Below, piece after piece: positions 8,036-16,034 of a stretch of 29,920 nt of DNA (position 1 is its first letter; the number at the start of each line of letters is the position of its first letter). Position numbers and translations under genes: made by a program. The stretch is from the IMG/VR virus record IMGVR_UViG_3300020203_000838, positions 1 through 29,920 of that record. The stretch is one strand, 5' to 3'. The notes under the pieces are model-generated. The model did no database searches, was not told the origin of the DNA, and saw nothing but the letters and a program-made list of their open reading frames with translations. Origin of the DNA: a virus.

Positions 8036-9073
8036 TTATCTACTCAGTCTTGATTCTCGCGTTTCGAAATTGTTCTCTCCGGAAGGAAATTCCATCTGTG
8101 ACTGATTCTCAACGGAAGTTCCCGGTACTATTTTCCCCTTGTCCGTCTTGAATCCAACCGCATAATTATAGGTCTTTCCATCCAATTCACATTGGTACGT
8201 ATCTTCGGCAATACGACTCGCCATCACTCCCGCATGATCAGGACAATATCGCGTCTTTAACGGCGCCTCTAAAGGTCTGTACTGCTTGTACATTGGACTC
8301 TTCTTGACCGCTTCGATGGAATCACCAAGCTTGCTTTTCAAATCAGTATTTGTCTGATTGTACTTTTTTTTAAGCTCTTCAATTCTTGAATTCTCAATCC
8401 GGGCTGCTTGAGCCTTCAAGCCTGAAGGCGCGGCGATCGTCATGAGTATTTCATCAATTACAGAGGCTTGTTTCTTTAAAAATTCATCACCAGAATCATC
8501 AAACGCCTGAGCCAGGGCCCCAAGCTCATCTATGCTGTCTTCATTAATTACCGACTGATAATCGTTTGCTAAATACTTCTGTAAACTTTCTGTAATCTCT
8601 GTCAAGTCTTCGATATTATCAGTCAATTCCTTATCACTATATCCAGCGAACTGTCTCAAATCCACCTGTCGTCCCTGACGCGAGACCATTACACTCTCAC
8701 CGTTTAGCATTCGTTCCGTCTGACTAAGGTCAGAGGAAAGATTGCCTAGAGCGTCCTCAACAACTTCCTTCTTAGGATATACCTTATTGTCTACATAGAA
8801 TGAGCCAACCGCATACACGGGATCGCCTTGACCACCATGCCAATCCAACATTCGGAACCCAAGATCTCTTCTAGAAAGTATATCTTCGTCGCTGAATTCC
8901 GGCTCTACCGAATCTACTTCTTCGGCAGCTTTTTTTAAAATTTCACTCGCATGCACGCACGCCTGCGTGACAATCTTTAATGAAGGATCGTTATATTCGG
9001 CCAACATGAAAGCTTCATTATGTTCAGATTCTAACCATGAAGCATATACTTTTAGTAATTCTGAAATTCTCAT
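8036..9073 (-). CDS. Unrecognised phage protein with a C-terminal zinc-ribbon-like segment
   Basis: 345 residues. The N-terminal half contains a helical region, then a distinctive DWHGGQGDPVYAVGS segment around residues 78-92. The middle (about 130-250) is helical and partly coiled coil. Near residues 280-300 a CPDH pair followed by a later Cys (CPDHAGVMASR, then YQCELDG) could form part of a metal site, though only three candidate ligands are clear. No known domain is identified. It forms a block with the two following genes upstream (534 and 151 residues), which may be virion proteins; a strong hairpin follows its stop codon. Confidence 0.8.
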   Translation of the reverse strand: MRISELLKVYASWLESEHNEAFMLAEYNDPSLKIVTQACVHASEILKKAAEEVDSVEPEFSDEDILSRRDLGFRMLDWHGGQGDPVYAVGSFYVDNKVYPKKEVVEDALGNLSSDLSQTERMLNGESVMVSRQGRQVDLRQFAGYSDKELTDNIEDLTEITESLQKYLANDYQSVINEDSIDELGALAQAFDDSGDEFLKKQASVIDEILMTIAAPSGLKAQAARIENSRIEELKKKYNQTNTDLKSKLGDSIEAVKKSPMYKQYRPLEAPLKTRYCPDHAGVMASRIAEDTYQCELDGKTYNYAVGFKTDKGKIVPGTSVENQSQMEFPSGENNFETRESRLSR

Positions 9074-9085
9074 ATTGTTGCCAGA

Positions 9086-10690
9086 TTAAAAGAAAATTTT
9101 GTGATTCATGAAGGAAGCTCCTTCATAGGATTCGGACTGAGCCCGGCGATACATTGGGTGACAATCTCCGTTCTGATCCTGATATACTTTATGAATCGGA
9201 AGTCCCGTATGTCCGCATACATCAAAGCTACTAGACGCCGTTTTAACAACCCGACTGCAACGATGCGTCTCTTCCGAGGCGGCTTTATTGCCTAGACCAT
9301 TCATATACACAACCATCGCAGATTCATACGCTTTGGTATCATTTCCACTCGCAAGAACATTCAAAGCATCTTCAGCTTTGGCAAAATTCTTTTCCAGAAC
9401 CGCTTCGCGAACCGTCGTGACCAATTCAGAAGCTTTGATCTCATAAAGAGGAGACGTCACGGCAGCAGCAGCGAAATCTTTAACGTTTCGTTTCATCAGT
9501 GCCGTGATGTTTTCGGGGCTGAACTCCTGCACCGTTCCACCGCAGAACATCACCGGTGCAGTTTCGGTCGAGACCCGTACTGGCAGCATGAATGACGTAT
9601 TATCAACGGATACCGCAAACGTTATTTCGTCTTCTCCACAATCCGTTATCTTGGCCTGAACCTTCTTAAATCCAAGTTGATTCAATTCCGAGACTAACTC
9701 ATTTCTAATCCGGGCTACTTTCCCGCCAAATTTGAATTGGGCACGCCCGGCCGGAGTATCAAAAAGTTCTGCAAATGATGATATTTCTGGATCCTGAATC
9801 TGAGGAACCTGTACATCAGCCTGAATCGGCTGTACTTCTAAACCAGTAATTGAATCAGATGCGTATGATTGCATCGGACCAGATTCCGAGCGAAGCTTTG
9901 CCGCAGCCATCTCAACATTTGAAATTCCGTGACCTTTAGATGCTTGTTTCAGTAAACCCATCACGGTTGATGATTTTGCAATAAGTCCTCTTCCGGGGTT
10001 TTGTGACACAAATGCAATAATTTGTTTATTACCAAAATCCATCAGTCCTGCATCTGTCAGGAAAACGGAAGGTGTTATGACTTTCTCTTCAATAACTTCT
10101 ACCGGAACATAAAAAGAAGTGAATCCTTTTGGAGTATTGACATGCGCGACCAGCAGAATCACGTCCTGGGTTCCGTCTGCAATATCAACTCTTGAATCCA
10201 TTCCGGCACGGGAAAGGCGATCCGAGAGATCTTTCTGGGCAGCCGTAGCGAGTTTGCCTGAATAAAATTTACCGCCCTTGTTCTCAAACATTGAGTCGAG
10301 TGCGGTTTTCAGTACATCATTACCTACAGTTTCGTAGGGATTTAGCTCTGTATTGCTGTAACCATTAAAATTCTGACTTTGAATCTGTGAAGCAGTTTTC
10401 TTAATTGGCGCGGATTCGATTCCAAGTTCTTCAGCAAATATCTCTTTTGCTTTTGAATTTGCCGAATGAAAGTGGTGGTATAATCGCTTAAACTCTCCAC
10501 GAGATATAAAAGACGCCTGATCAGCTCTTCTAGATAGAATGGAAGCCAGACTCTGTAGAGTCATGTCTCCAGGATTGGCTTCGTATCCATTTTTTGCTTT
10601 GGATGCCAGGCGTGGGAGGATAAGCTCAGATGAATCGTTCAAGCTATCCAATACAGATGCAGTAATTTTTTTAATTTTATCTAATGACAT
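9086..10690 (-). CDS. Large unrecognised protein, possibly structural
   Basis: 534 residues with mixed composition and no signal peptide or membrane segment. Residues 130-265 and 310-420 look like alpha/beta folded regions; the stretch around 280-305 is Pro/Gln-rich and linker-like. Near the C-terminus, two cysteines and nearby histidines (HRCSRVVKTASSSF, then VCGHTGLPIH) resemble a small zinc site. I recognise no family. The gene is 12 nt upstream of the 345-residue gene and both have Cys/His pairs near their C-termini, so they may belong to one complex. The palindrome at 10708-10721 lies in its leader. Confidence 0.78.
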   Translation of the reverse strand: MSLDKIKKITASVLDSLNDSSELILPRLASKAKNGYEANPGDMTLQSLASILSRRADQASFISRGEFKRLYHHFHSANSKAKEIFAEELGIESAPIKKTASQIQSQNFNGYSNTELNPYETVGNDVLKTALDSMFENKGGKFYSGKLATAAQKDLSDRLSRAGMDSRVDIADGTQDVILLVAHVNTPKGFTSFYVPVEVIEEKVITPSVFLTDAGLMDFGNKQIIAFVSQNPGRGLIAKSSTVMGLLKQASKGHGISNVEMAAAKLRSESGPMQSYASDSITGLEVQPIQADVQVPQIQDPEISSFAELFDTPAGRAQFKFGGKVARIRNELVSELNQLGFKKVQAKITDCGEDEITFAVSVDNTSFMLPVRVSTETAPVMFCGGTVQEFSPENITALMKRNVKDFAAAAVTSPLYEIKASELVTTVREAVLEKNFAKAEDALNVLASGNDTKAYESAMVVYMNGLGNKAASEETHRCSRVVKTASSSFDVCGHTGLPIHKVYQDQNGDCHPMYRRAQSESYEGASFMNHKIFF

Positions 10691-10707
10691 TTACACACCT
10701 ATTGGAA

Positions 10708-10721
10708 TGCATAATTATGCA
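10708..10721. promoter_or_regulatory. 14-bp perfect palindrome in a gene leader, operator-like
   Basis: TGCATAATTATGCA is a perfect inverted repeat in the 40-nt gap upstream of the 534-residue gene. A second short symmetric element, CCAATTATTGG, lies 6 nt further upstream (10727-10737), at the end of the preceding gene. The sites could bind a dimeric regulator; I see no convincing sigma-70 promoter next to them. Confidence 0.35.
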
Positions 10722-10730
10722 GAAAACCAA

Positions 10731-11186
10731 TTATTGGCCAATCCTACCTGAACCATAATCTTTCAACAATGCCGCAGCTAGTTTTTCATTTTCTGCCAAT
10801 TTTTCAGGCAAATATGCGATCATCATGTCAACATCTTCATCTTTAAAGCCTAATTTACCAGGACTGGCCTTCGCAACCAGTTCGTTTTTGTAATAAAAAT
10901 TAAGCTCAGATGCGATCTTTGATCGCGTGACTTTCCAATCACTTGCTGATTTCAATGAAGCCTGTTTGACATTCATGTCAGACTCAGAATACATCGAAAC
11001 TATATATTCTCCATCTTCAGCAGTCTGGATCTGCCAAAGTTGGTCTGTATCCTGATCTTTAAATTTCACAATATCAAATGCAACTTTTACCAAACGATCC
11101 CGTACTTCGGAAAGTCGGTACTGCTTGACATTAATTTTCTTATCAAATTCCGTAAAATCAAAAGATACTTTTTCAGTTTTAAGCAT
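10731..11186 (-). CDS. Unrecognised protein
   Basis: 151 residues, no recognised domain. The first 60 residues look beta-rich (KVSFDFTEFDKKINVKQYRL) and the rest helical, ending in KDYGSGRIGQ. A very good ribosome site, AGGAGAGG, lies about 4 nt before the ATG, suggesting high expression. It sits between the large putative structural genes downstream and small regulatory-type genes upstream. Confidence 0.78.
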   Translation of the reverse strand: MLKTEKVSFDFTEFDKKINVKQYRLSEVRDRLVKVAFDIVKFKDQDTDQLWQIQTAEDGEYIVSMYSESDMNVKQASLKSASDWKVTRSKIASELNFYYKNELVAKASPGKLGFKDEDVDMMIAYLPEKLAENEKLAAALLKDYGSGRIGQ

Positions 11187-11217
11187 AAAGCCTCTCCTGT
11201 ATCATCCAATATACATA

Positions 11218-11487
11218 TTATTTTATATTGAAAATAATATTTTTCATCTCGTTCTGGTACATAAGGGTACCGATCTGCCCGTCTATACCGATTAGCTGGT
11301 CCAGAACTCTCTGAACCTCTACTTTAAAATTACTTAATATAGCCAACGTCTTGTCATTACTATAAGGATTAAACGTACAATATTGTTTCGCAAGATCTTT
11401 ATATTCTTTATTCCAAAGATTTTTAATTCCCTGCGCTGAACGAATGATTCTTTGTTGATTGTAGTCAAGCTGTGTATCTATAAACAT
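11218..11487 (-). CDS. Small unrecognised protein
   Basis: 89 residues, mainly helical, starting MFIDTQLDYNQQRIIRSAQG and ending in an Asn/Ile-rich tail. No motif recognised. It is flanked by gaps of about 30 nt on both sides and lies just downstream of the sigma-like regulator. Confidence 0.65.
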   Translation of the reverse strand: MFIDTQLDYNQQRIIRSAQGIKNLWNKEYKDLAKQYCTFNPYSNDKTLAILSNFKVEVQRVLDQLIGIDGQIGTLMYQNEMKNIIFNIK

Positions 11488-11515
11488 AATCTATCTGATC
11501 CGATATGTGTCAAAA

Positions 11516-11956
11516 TTAGTAATCTTCATCTCTTAATTCTTGAATTTTAGCTAGGATCTCTTTTACTTTCGGATCCGTCTCAACGATCTTTTTAACTTTT
11601 CTACGGATCCCTCCGTAACTTTTTTTTCCATTTTTATAATCTACGTTACCATTAATAGATTTTGTAATGCTGGATTGGTTCACGTCAAGCATTTTGGCTA
11701 TTTCCATTTGGGTATAGCCATCAGCATAAAGACGAATGACTTCCTTTTGACGGGAAGTCAGTAATGTATTCACGATTCTCCAAAATTCAATCTTTAACTG
11801 ATCCTCAAGTTCCAACACTTCTTCATTATAAGCGAATGGATTGAGTCGTTTATGAAGCGACTCCTCATTTGAGAATGATTGAAGCATTTCATTGCTACAT
11901 GAAAGCTCATGAAATATTGCTTGATACGAAAATGATCTAGTATTCTTCTTTTCCAT
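11516..11956 (-). CDS. Sigma-factor region 4-like helix-turn-helix protein
   Basis: 146 residues. Residues 65-104 match the helix-turn-helix of sigma-70 region 4 and related regulators: LLTSRQKEVIRLYADGYTQM followed by EIAKMLDVNQSSITKSINGN. No region 2 (core-binding and -10 recognition) is visible, so it is not a full sigma factor. After the helix-turn-helix there is a basic stretch (KNGKKSYGGIRRKVKK, about 108-123). In phages such proteins may redirect host RNA polymerase to later promoters or act as simple repressors; which applies here is unknown. Its place between replication genes and the putative virion genes would suit a middle/late switch, which is inference. Confidence 0.8.
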   Translation of the reverse strand: MEKKNTRSFSYQAIFHELSCSNEMLQSFSNEESLHKRLNPFAYNEEVLELEDQLKIEFWRIVNTLLTSRQKEVIRLYADGYTQMEIAKMLDVNQSSITKSINGNVDYKNGKKSYGGIRRKVKKIVETDPKVKEILAKIQELRDEDY

Positions 11957-11989
11957 AATTCATATTTAATATATCAAGCAGCATCACCG

Positions 11990-12757
11990 CTACAACATTG
12001 TTAATGATTGCATGGTCATGGTAGGATTGTCTTTCAGAAAATCAAAAATATCTTTATATCCTGATGGTACTGATTTTGGCCTAAAATCAGCATATTGTTT
12101 AAATTGATGTATAATTCTATCGGTACCGTTTCGGCCCGCATCATCATTATCAAGAAATAGATAAATCGTAGAAGTGTATCTGAGTATCAGGCTCAATTGA
12201 TACATTGTCATACTGGCTGATCCCAACGCCACGACATTCTTTACACCGTGACTATAAGCACCGATGCAGTCAAACTGACCCTCCGTCACCACCACACAAT
12301 CATGTTTAATGATAGATTCTTTCGCCTCATACATACCGAATAAATGATTTCCTTTTCGAAAGGAAGTATTGCGGTATTTTGGGATTCCTATCAGTTTGGC
12401 CTCCCAATCAGGAAGCATGGTTCTACCGACAATAGAAACGATATTCCCATACAGATCTCGATACGGAAGAACTAGATTATGATGTTCGAATGTACTGATG
12501 GCGCGTTTTTTTGAATCGGTCTCGTAATCACACCAATCATAACGTAGCTTTGTCTGGTACAGACTGGCCTCCGGAACCAAAGACAACAATGCTCCTAAAT
12601 GCTCCGATGGAGGAAAATAACCAAATCCAAATACTTCTTGTGTTGATTCGGATGATACTCTAGAATCCAAATACCGACGAACCGGCTCTGCTGCGGGCAA
12701 ATCTTTCAAAAGAGATCTGCATGCAAAACTAATATCCGTCAGAACTGACCCGCTCAT
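11990..12757 (-). CDS. TOPRIM DNA primase (DnaG-type catalytic core)
   Basis: Makes RNA primers at the replication fork. Of 255 residues, 35-145 resemble the N-terminal part of the DnaG polymerase core (FGFGYFPPS, LVLPYRDLYGNIVSIVGRTM), and 152-215 form the TOPRIM domain with the glutamate of VVVTEGQFD (E159) and the acidic triad in LFLDNDDAG (D203, D205, D206). There is no CHC2 zinc domain at the N-terminus and no helicase-interaction domain at the C-terminus, so it is shorter than the roughly 600 residues of bacterial DnaG. The zinc-ribbon protein two genes upstream might supply the template-binding function. The ATG lies two bases after the upstream stop. Confidence 0.88.
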   Translation of the reverse strand: MSGSVLTDISFACRSLLKDLPAAEPVRRYLDSRVSSESTQEVFGFGYFPPSEHLGALLSLVPEASLYQTKLRYDWCDYETDSKKRAISTFEHHNLVLPYRDLYGNIVSIVGRTMLPDWEAKLIGIPKYRNTSFRKGNHLFGMYEAKESIIKHDCVVVTEGQFDCIGAYSHGVKNVVALGSASMTMYQLSLILRYTSTIYLFLDNDDAGRNGTDRIIHQFKQYADFRPKSVPSGYKDIFDFLKDNPTMTMQSLTML

Positions 12758-12759
12758 CC

Positions 12760-13314
12760 TTATAAAACTTTTAGAAGCGTTGAAATGGGCCTCAGATCCT
12801 TTACCTTTACCGCGAATTTTGACTCGTCATAATGAAAACGATCCTTGATATCTTCATTAAAAACCCACCCGGCAAACAATACTTTTTCCACATTCGTTCG
12901 TTCCGGCCCTACCGTGAACGCTGATATGTAGATCATATCTTTATGCAATTCTCGCATCGGAACGATCAAATTAAGCGACCTGATCCTATCAGGATCGATT
13001 ACGTGGGAAGTCTTGATATCAACTTTCCTAGCCTCACCATTTATAATCAACGAATCATCTTCGCCTTCATCGCCCTTTCCGGTATTGGTAAAGGTTTCGT
13101 ATTTATAATCTAATAATGAAGACAACTTCGTAAGACTGCCGTATCTTTGCTGATACCACGCGGATTCCCCATATAATCCCGTGTACTGGAAATCTAGTCT
13201 GGATGCCTTGTTAAGATCGTTTTGACCAAGGTTTGACATTCCGCCGATATCAAATCGTGGCGCCTGAAACTTAACAAAACTACTTATCTGTTCATTTACT
13301 TTGACTGTTAGCAT
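12760..13314 (-). CDS. Putative PD-(D/E)XK-fold nuclease
   Basis: 184 residues. The pattern GLYGESAWYQQRYGS (E50) then GDEGEDDSLI (acidic residues 82-87) then RKVDIKTS (D99-x-K101) matches the order of catalytic elements in restriction-endonuclease-like proteins: a helix Glu, an Asp on one strand and the (D/E)xK on the next. The C-terminal part is beta-rich. Related phage enzymes process branched DNA or degrade host DNA; the substrate here is unknown. It lies between the zinc-ribbon gene, which it overlaps by 23 nt, and the primase, so a replication-linked role is likely. There is no clear ribosome site, so translational coupling is probable. Confidence 0.68.
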   Translation of the reverse strand: MLTVKVNEQISSFVKFQAPRFDIGGMSNLGQNDLNKASRLDFQYTGLYGESAWYQQRYGSLTKLSSLLDYKYETFTNTGKGDEGEDDSLIINGEARKVDIKTSHVIDPDRIRSLNLIVPMRELHKDMIYISAFTVGPERTNVEKVLFAGWVFNEDIKDRFHYDESKFAVKVKDLRPISTLLKVL

Positions 13315-13642
13315 TTGATTTTAAATGATTCAGCACCAATGTCGCGAAACTTGGGCTTAATTGACAGGGTTTTTTACAAGAATAACAAGCCAGAACATCA
13401 TTCGATAACAATACAGGCTGGCCTTCTACTTTACAATCAGGACACTTGATACTAAAACTCTTTTTCTGAGAGCGTTTTGATAAAATATTCCCTGAAGACT
13501 TTAATTGGTTTTTAAATATAGATGTGACGTTCTTGATCACACCTCCACATTCAGAACAAACGACACAATTATTTTGTGTATCGAATAATGCATCTTGCTG
13601 CTTATAACAGCCTTTATTGTCACAAAATATTAAAAATGGCAT
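13292..13642 (-). CDS. Double zinc-ribbon protein
   Basis: 116 residues with two four-cysteine sites: CDNKGC then CVVCSEC (residues 7-33) and CPDC then CYSC with a further Cys (about 69-93). A basic linker (SSGNILSKRSQKKSFSIK) joins them. Such zinc ribbons bind DNA or act as subunits of primases and transcription complexes. The pattern is not the CHC2 finger of DnaG. It starts immediately after the DnaJ stop (TGAATG) with AGGA about 6 nt before the ATG, and overlaps the nuclease gene downstream. Possible partner of the primase, by position only. Confidence 0.78.
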   Translation of the reverse strand: MPFLIFCDNKGCYKQQDALFDTQNNCVVCSECGGVIKNVTSIFKNQLKSSGNILSKRSQKKSFSIKCPDCKVEGQPVLLSNDVLACYSCKKPCQLSPSFATLVLNHLKSNANSQSK

Positions 13643-14623
13643 TCAGTCCTGACTTAGTGTTTGGACCAACGGATCGATGTTTTCTGGATAAGTTACGTTT
13701 AGTCGAAATTTATGATGGCCATTTAAGGCGTCCAGCCTGACTCCGGCGCCCAGTTCTATCAATTCATCTCGATGACGAGATAATTTCGGCACTACAAGAT
13801 CTACCGTTCCGTAGAGTGTAGGCTGTTGGAGAGTAGTTCCGATTATTGCGTCTTTTAATGAAATCGTCACATCCGAAACAACATCCATACCTTCTCGTCT
13901 AAAACGTTCGTGCGGGATAACGGTAATTTGAAGCATCGCATCTAGATAACGAGGCTGCATGAACATTTCGTCATAAATAAAATGTCCAGCTCCCGGGACT
14001 CGAACTTTGGTATCGGCGGTCACACCCTTTGGTATTGATATCGTAATATTTATTTTAGCCTGGTTAGACCCGGCACCTGAACAAGTTTTACAAATCTGCA
14101 CCGCTGCACCACTTCCCATGCATACGTTACATACCTCCGAGACCATAACGTTTTGACCGCGCCTTACTTTATAGCCAGTGCCGGTACATGCGTGACATTT
14201 CTTTTGAGAGTCGACGGTTCTACCTTTACCAGTACAATCATCACACTGTACCTGCTTTTCGTACTTACATTCTTTATCGCATCCAAAGATAGATTCTTCG
14301 AAAGTTAGCGTTACGGGAAGGTAAATTGTTTCCTGAATACGTCTCTGTTGTCTAGAAAAATTCTGAAAACCAATCATATCACGAAACGCTGCTGCAAAAT
14401 CTGGAGATCCTGGATTCCAGGCACCAACATTTACTGGAGACGGTTCGGGTTGTTTCAAAACATCATAAGCTTGATTTATGAGCTTGAATTTGTCGGTAGA
14501 TCCTTGATCTTTCGCAAGATCCGGATGGTATTTTTTTGCAAATTCACGATACCGTTTCTTAATATCATCCTCTGTAGAGGATGGATTCAATTCTAGTATA
14601 TTTAGAGCATCGGAACGATTCAT
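13643..14623 (-). CDS. dnaJ: DnaJ (Hsp40) co-chaperone
   Basis: Stimulates the ATPase of an Hsp70 (DnaK) and delivers substrate proteins to it. Of 326 residues, 1-60 are the J domain with the invariant HPD at 33-35; 61-90 are a short Gly/Phe-containing linker; 127-185 hold four CxxCxGxG zinc motifs (C127, C143, C165, C178 start them); 190-320 are the C-terminal substrate-binding domain. This is the complete class A layout, somewhat shorter than the bacterial average of about 375. The start overlaps the resolvase stop by ATGA. No DnaK is in the window, so it probably works with the host DnaK or one encoded elsewhere. Confidence 0.95.
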   Translation of the reverse strand: MNRSDALNILELNPSSTEDDIKKRYREFAKKYHPDLAKDQGSTDKFKLINQAYDVLKQPEPSPVNVGAWNPGSPDFAAAFRDMIGFQNFSRQQRRIQETIYLPVTLTFEESIFGCDKECKYEKQVQCDDCTGKGRTVDSQKKCHACTGTGYKVRRGQNVMVSEVCNVCMGSGAAVQICKTCSGAGSNQAKINITISIPKGVTADTKVRVPGAGHFIYDEMFMQPRYLDAMLQITVIPHERFRREGMDVVSDVTISLKDAIIGTTLQQPTLYGTVDLVVPKLSRHRDELIELGAGVRLDALNGHHKFRLNVTYPENIDPLVQTLSQD

Positions 14624-15135
14624 TGGTTCTTTTTAAATGTAAAGAGGGCTACGGCGATCCCGTCAGCCATATCCAGATTCTCGTCAACTGGCTTTTTCTT
14701 TTTATTTAAACGGTACGGAAATTGTATATTTAGTAGCTTTGACACTAATTCCGGCATGTCTTCTTTTTTTGGAAGAACTTTGCTTTGTTTTAATCCATGG
14801 CGTATAGCCATTACGTTATACAGTTGAACCGGATATCCAGATCTTGTCGCGGCCAATCCGATCGTTCTATTAAATACCGCTAACGTTACGATGGTATTGG
14901 CACTACTTTTATGCGGGAAATACTTTATTATATCTTCAATCCCTATAACATCGGGTTTGAATCGGTTCATTATTGCTAAGGCTTTGGTTTCCGCATCATG
15001 CAATCGATCGAAAATTGATCCTTTTTTTGTTGGTTTGAAATAACCGCAGTCCAATAATTTGGGCGATGATTGATCTTTTACAAGAGCACACCAACCGATA
15101 GCTGAACTCGAAACATCAAAACCAACAACGATCAC
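14620..15135 (-). CDS. RuvC-like Holliday junction resolvase
   Basis: Cuts four-way junctions formed in recombination and replication before packaging. 171 residues with an RNase H fold signature: D7 in GFDVSSSAIGW, E67 in IGIEDI, and D155/D158 in DMADGIAVAL form the expected acidic cluster. RuvC is about 173 residues, so the length fits. The start is a GTG with no visible ribosome site; the frame upstream contains no ATG, and the DVSSS strand must lie at the N-terminus, so this start is preferred. The leader carries the recurrent motif and an 11-bp hairpin. dnaJ follows with a 4-nt overlap. Confidence 0.85.
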   Translation of the reverse strand: MIVVGFDVSSSAIGWCALVKDQSSPKLLDCGYFKPTKKGSIFDRLHDAETKALAIMNRFKPDVIGIEDIIKYFPHKSSANTIVTLAVFNRTIGLAATRSGYPVQLYNVMAIRHGLKQSKVLPKKEDMPELVSKLLNIQFPYRLNKKKKPVDENLDMADGIAVALFTFKKNQ

Positions 15136-15166
15136 ATGATCAATATATCGAGGCCGAAATAGGTAT

Positions 15167-15191
15167 GGCCGGGATGCATGGCATCCCGGCC
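15167..15191 (-). promoter_or_regulatory. Very stable 11-bp hairpin between ssb and the resolvase gene
   Basis: GGCCGGGATGC (15167-15177) pairs with GCATCCCGGCC (15181-15191) around a 3-nt loop. On the minus-strand transcript it lies after the ssb stop and 31 nt before the resolvase GTG. What follows it (ATACCTATTT) is not a U-tract, so it is not a textbook intrinsic terminator; protection of the ssb mRNA 3' end, RNase processing or translational control of the resolvase are possible. Confidence 0.6.
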
Positions 15192-15205
15192 AAATTAAGA
15201 TAAGT
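15192..15205 (-). promoter_or_regulatory. Recurrent motif ACTTATCTTAATTT, copy before the resolvase gene
   Basis: The minus-strand 14-mer ACTTATCTTAATTT is identical to the copy at 15991-16004 before ssb. Here it ends 56 nt before the GTG start and is directly followed by the stable hairpin. The same arrangement at two genes suggests a phage promoter or regulator site; see the findings. Confidence 0.5.
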
Positions 15206-15227
15206 TGCCGCTGCTACTTACTGCACA

Positions 15228-15932
15228 CTATTTTTGTTCGTAAGCGGGAAACTGAACATCATCCTCATCGTCTGATTGATCGGCAGCCTGACGGGGTGCC
15301 GCGGCAGCGGTGCGTTGATCTCCACCCGAGCCGCCACGGTTGTTGTTGGCATTTCGAGCCGGAACAGGATTATCCGCAAAGAGTCTGTCCATACGCTCCT
15401 GAACCTTTGCAGATGAGGGAGGAGTACAGAGGCGTTTCAGGCCCTCTACATCAACCATGTCCTTGATCTGGATATCATCGGCGCTGAGAGGCTTCGGAAT
15501 TTTCGGAGTAATACTGTAGTAGTTACTCGCGCCTCCATTCGGATCAACCTTGATATCAAGGTCATATCTAGAAGGATCTCCCCATTCATCATCGCGGGTC
15601 AGCCCCTGAATCGACTTGAATACCGAAATACCTACATCAAGAATCTTGTAGGAACGGGTTTTCCGATCAATCACGCCTAGAAACCATCGACGTTTCGCAA
15701 CGTCTCCAAGAGCACAAAGAGGACATGCTCCGTTAACTTTTGAACACATGATTTTGTGCCCAAAGCCGGGATCACCATCCCGCTTGTACCGGTGAACATT
15801 ATATTGGTGCGGTGGGGTTATGATCCGAACGATATTCGAACCCTTCTCCAAACGAAGAAAGGAATCACGTGAGTCATTTTTCTGACCCCCGTCTTGAACA
15901 TCTCCCCAAGCTACTTCGCCATAAACAGTCAT
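15228..15932 (-). CDS. Single-stranded DNA-binding protein (gp32-like)
   Basis: Coats single-stranded DNA in replication and recombination. 234 residues: an N-terminal LEKGSNIVRIITPP strand (about 29-41), a zinc-binding pattern with H47/H59, C63, C70 and C73 (HKIMC, then CPLC), an OB-fold-like body to about residue 180, a Gly/Asn/Ala-rich flexible linker, and a strongly acidic tail (DDEDDVQFPAYEQK). Zinc site plus acidic tail are characteristic of T4 gp32-type proteins, whose tail recruits other replication proteins. A clear GGAG lies about 6 nt before the ATG. The leader contains two copies of the CACTTATCTT element and a hairpin. The stop is TAG. Confidence 0.88.
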   Translation of the reverse strand: MTVYGEVAWGDVQDGGQKNDSRDSFLRLEKGSNIVRIITPPHQYNVHRYKRDGDPGFGHKIMCSKVNGACPLCALGDVAKRRWFLGVIDRKTRSYKILDVGISVFKSIQGLTRDDEWGDPSRYDLDIKVDPNGGASNYYSITPKIPKPLSADDIQIKDMVDVEGLKRLCTPPSSAKVQERMDRLFADNPVPARNANNNRGGSGGDQRTAAAAPRQAADQSDDEDDVQFPAYEQK

Positions 15933-15962
15933 GTATTCTCCATTAAGGAATTAATCGACCAA

Positions 15963-15978
15963 CGATGCACATGCATCG
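15963..15978 (-). promoter_or_regulatory. Short hairpin in the ssb leader
   Basis: CGATGC (15963-15968) and GCATCG (15973-15978) form a 6-bp stem with a 4-nt loop, about 30 nt before the ssb ATG and 12 nt after the recurrent motif. It parallels the hairpin found after the same motif upstream of the resolvase gene. Confidence 0.4.
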
Positions 15979-15990
15979 CCATAAAAGGCT

Positions 15991-16030
15991 AAATTAAGAT
16001 AAGTGCCATAATCACTAAGCAAGATAAGTG
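15991..16030 (-). promoter_or_regulatory. Tandem motif (CACTTATCTT twice, 25-bp spacing) upstream of ssb
   Basis: On the minus strand CACTTATCTT occurs at 16030-16021 and again at 16005-15996, exactly 25 bp apart. The second copy continues as ACTTATCTTAATTT, identical to the copy before the resolvase gene, and ends 58 nt before the ssb ATG. I see no good -35/-10 pair of the host sigma-70 type, so a phage-specific promoter or operator is more likely than a host promoter. Confidence 0.5.
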
Positions 16031-16034
16031 AAAT

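Noticed and set aside
15167-15191. Intrinsic terminator on either strand
   Set aside because: The 11-bp stem is strong but neither side is followed by a U-tract in the transcript, so I list it as a structured control element instead.
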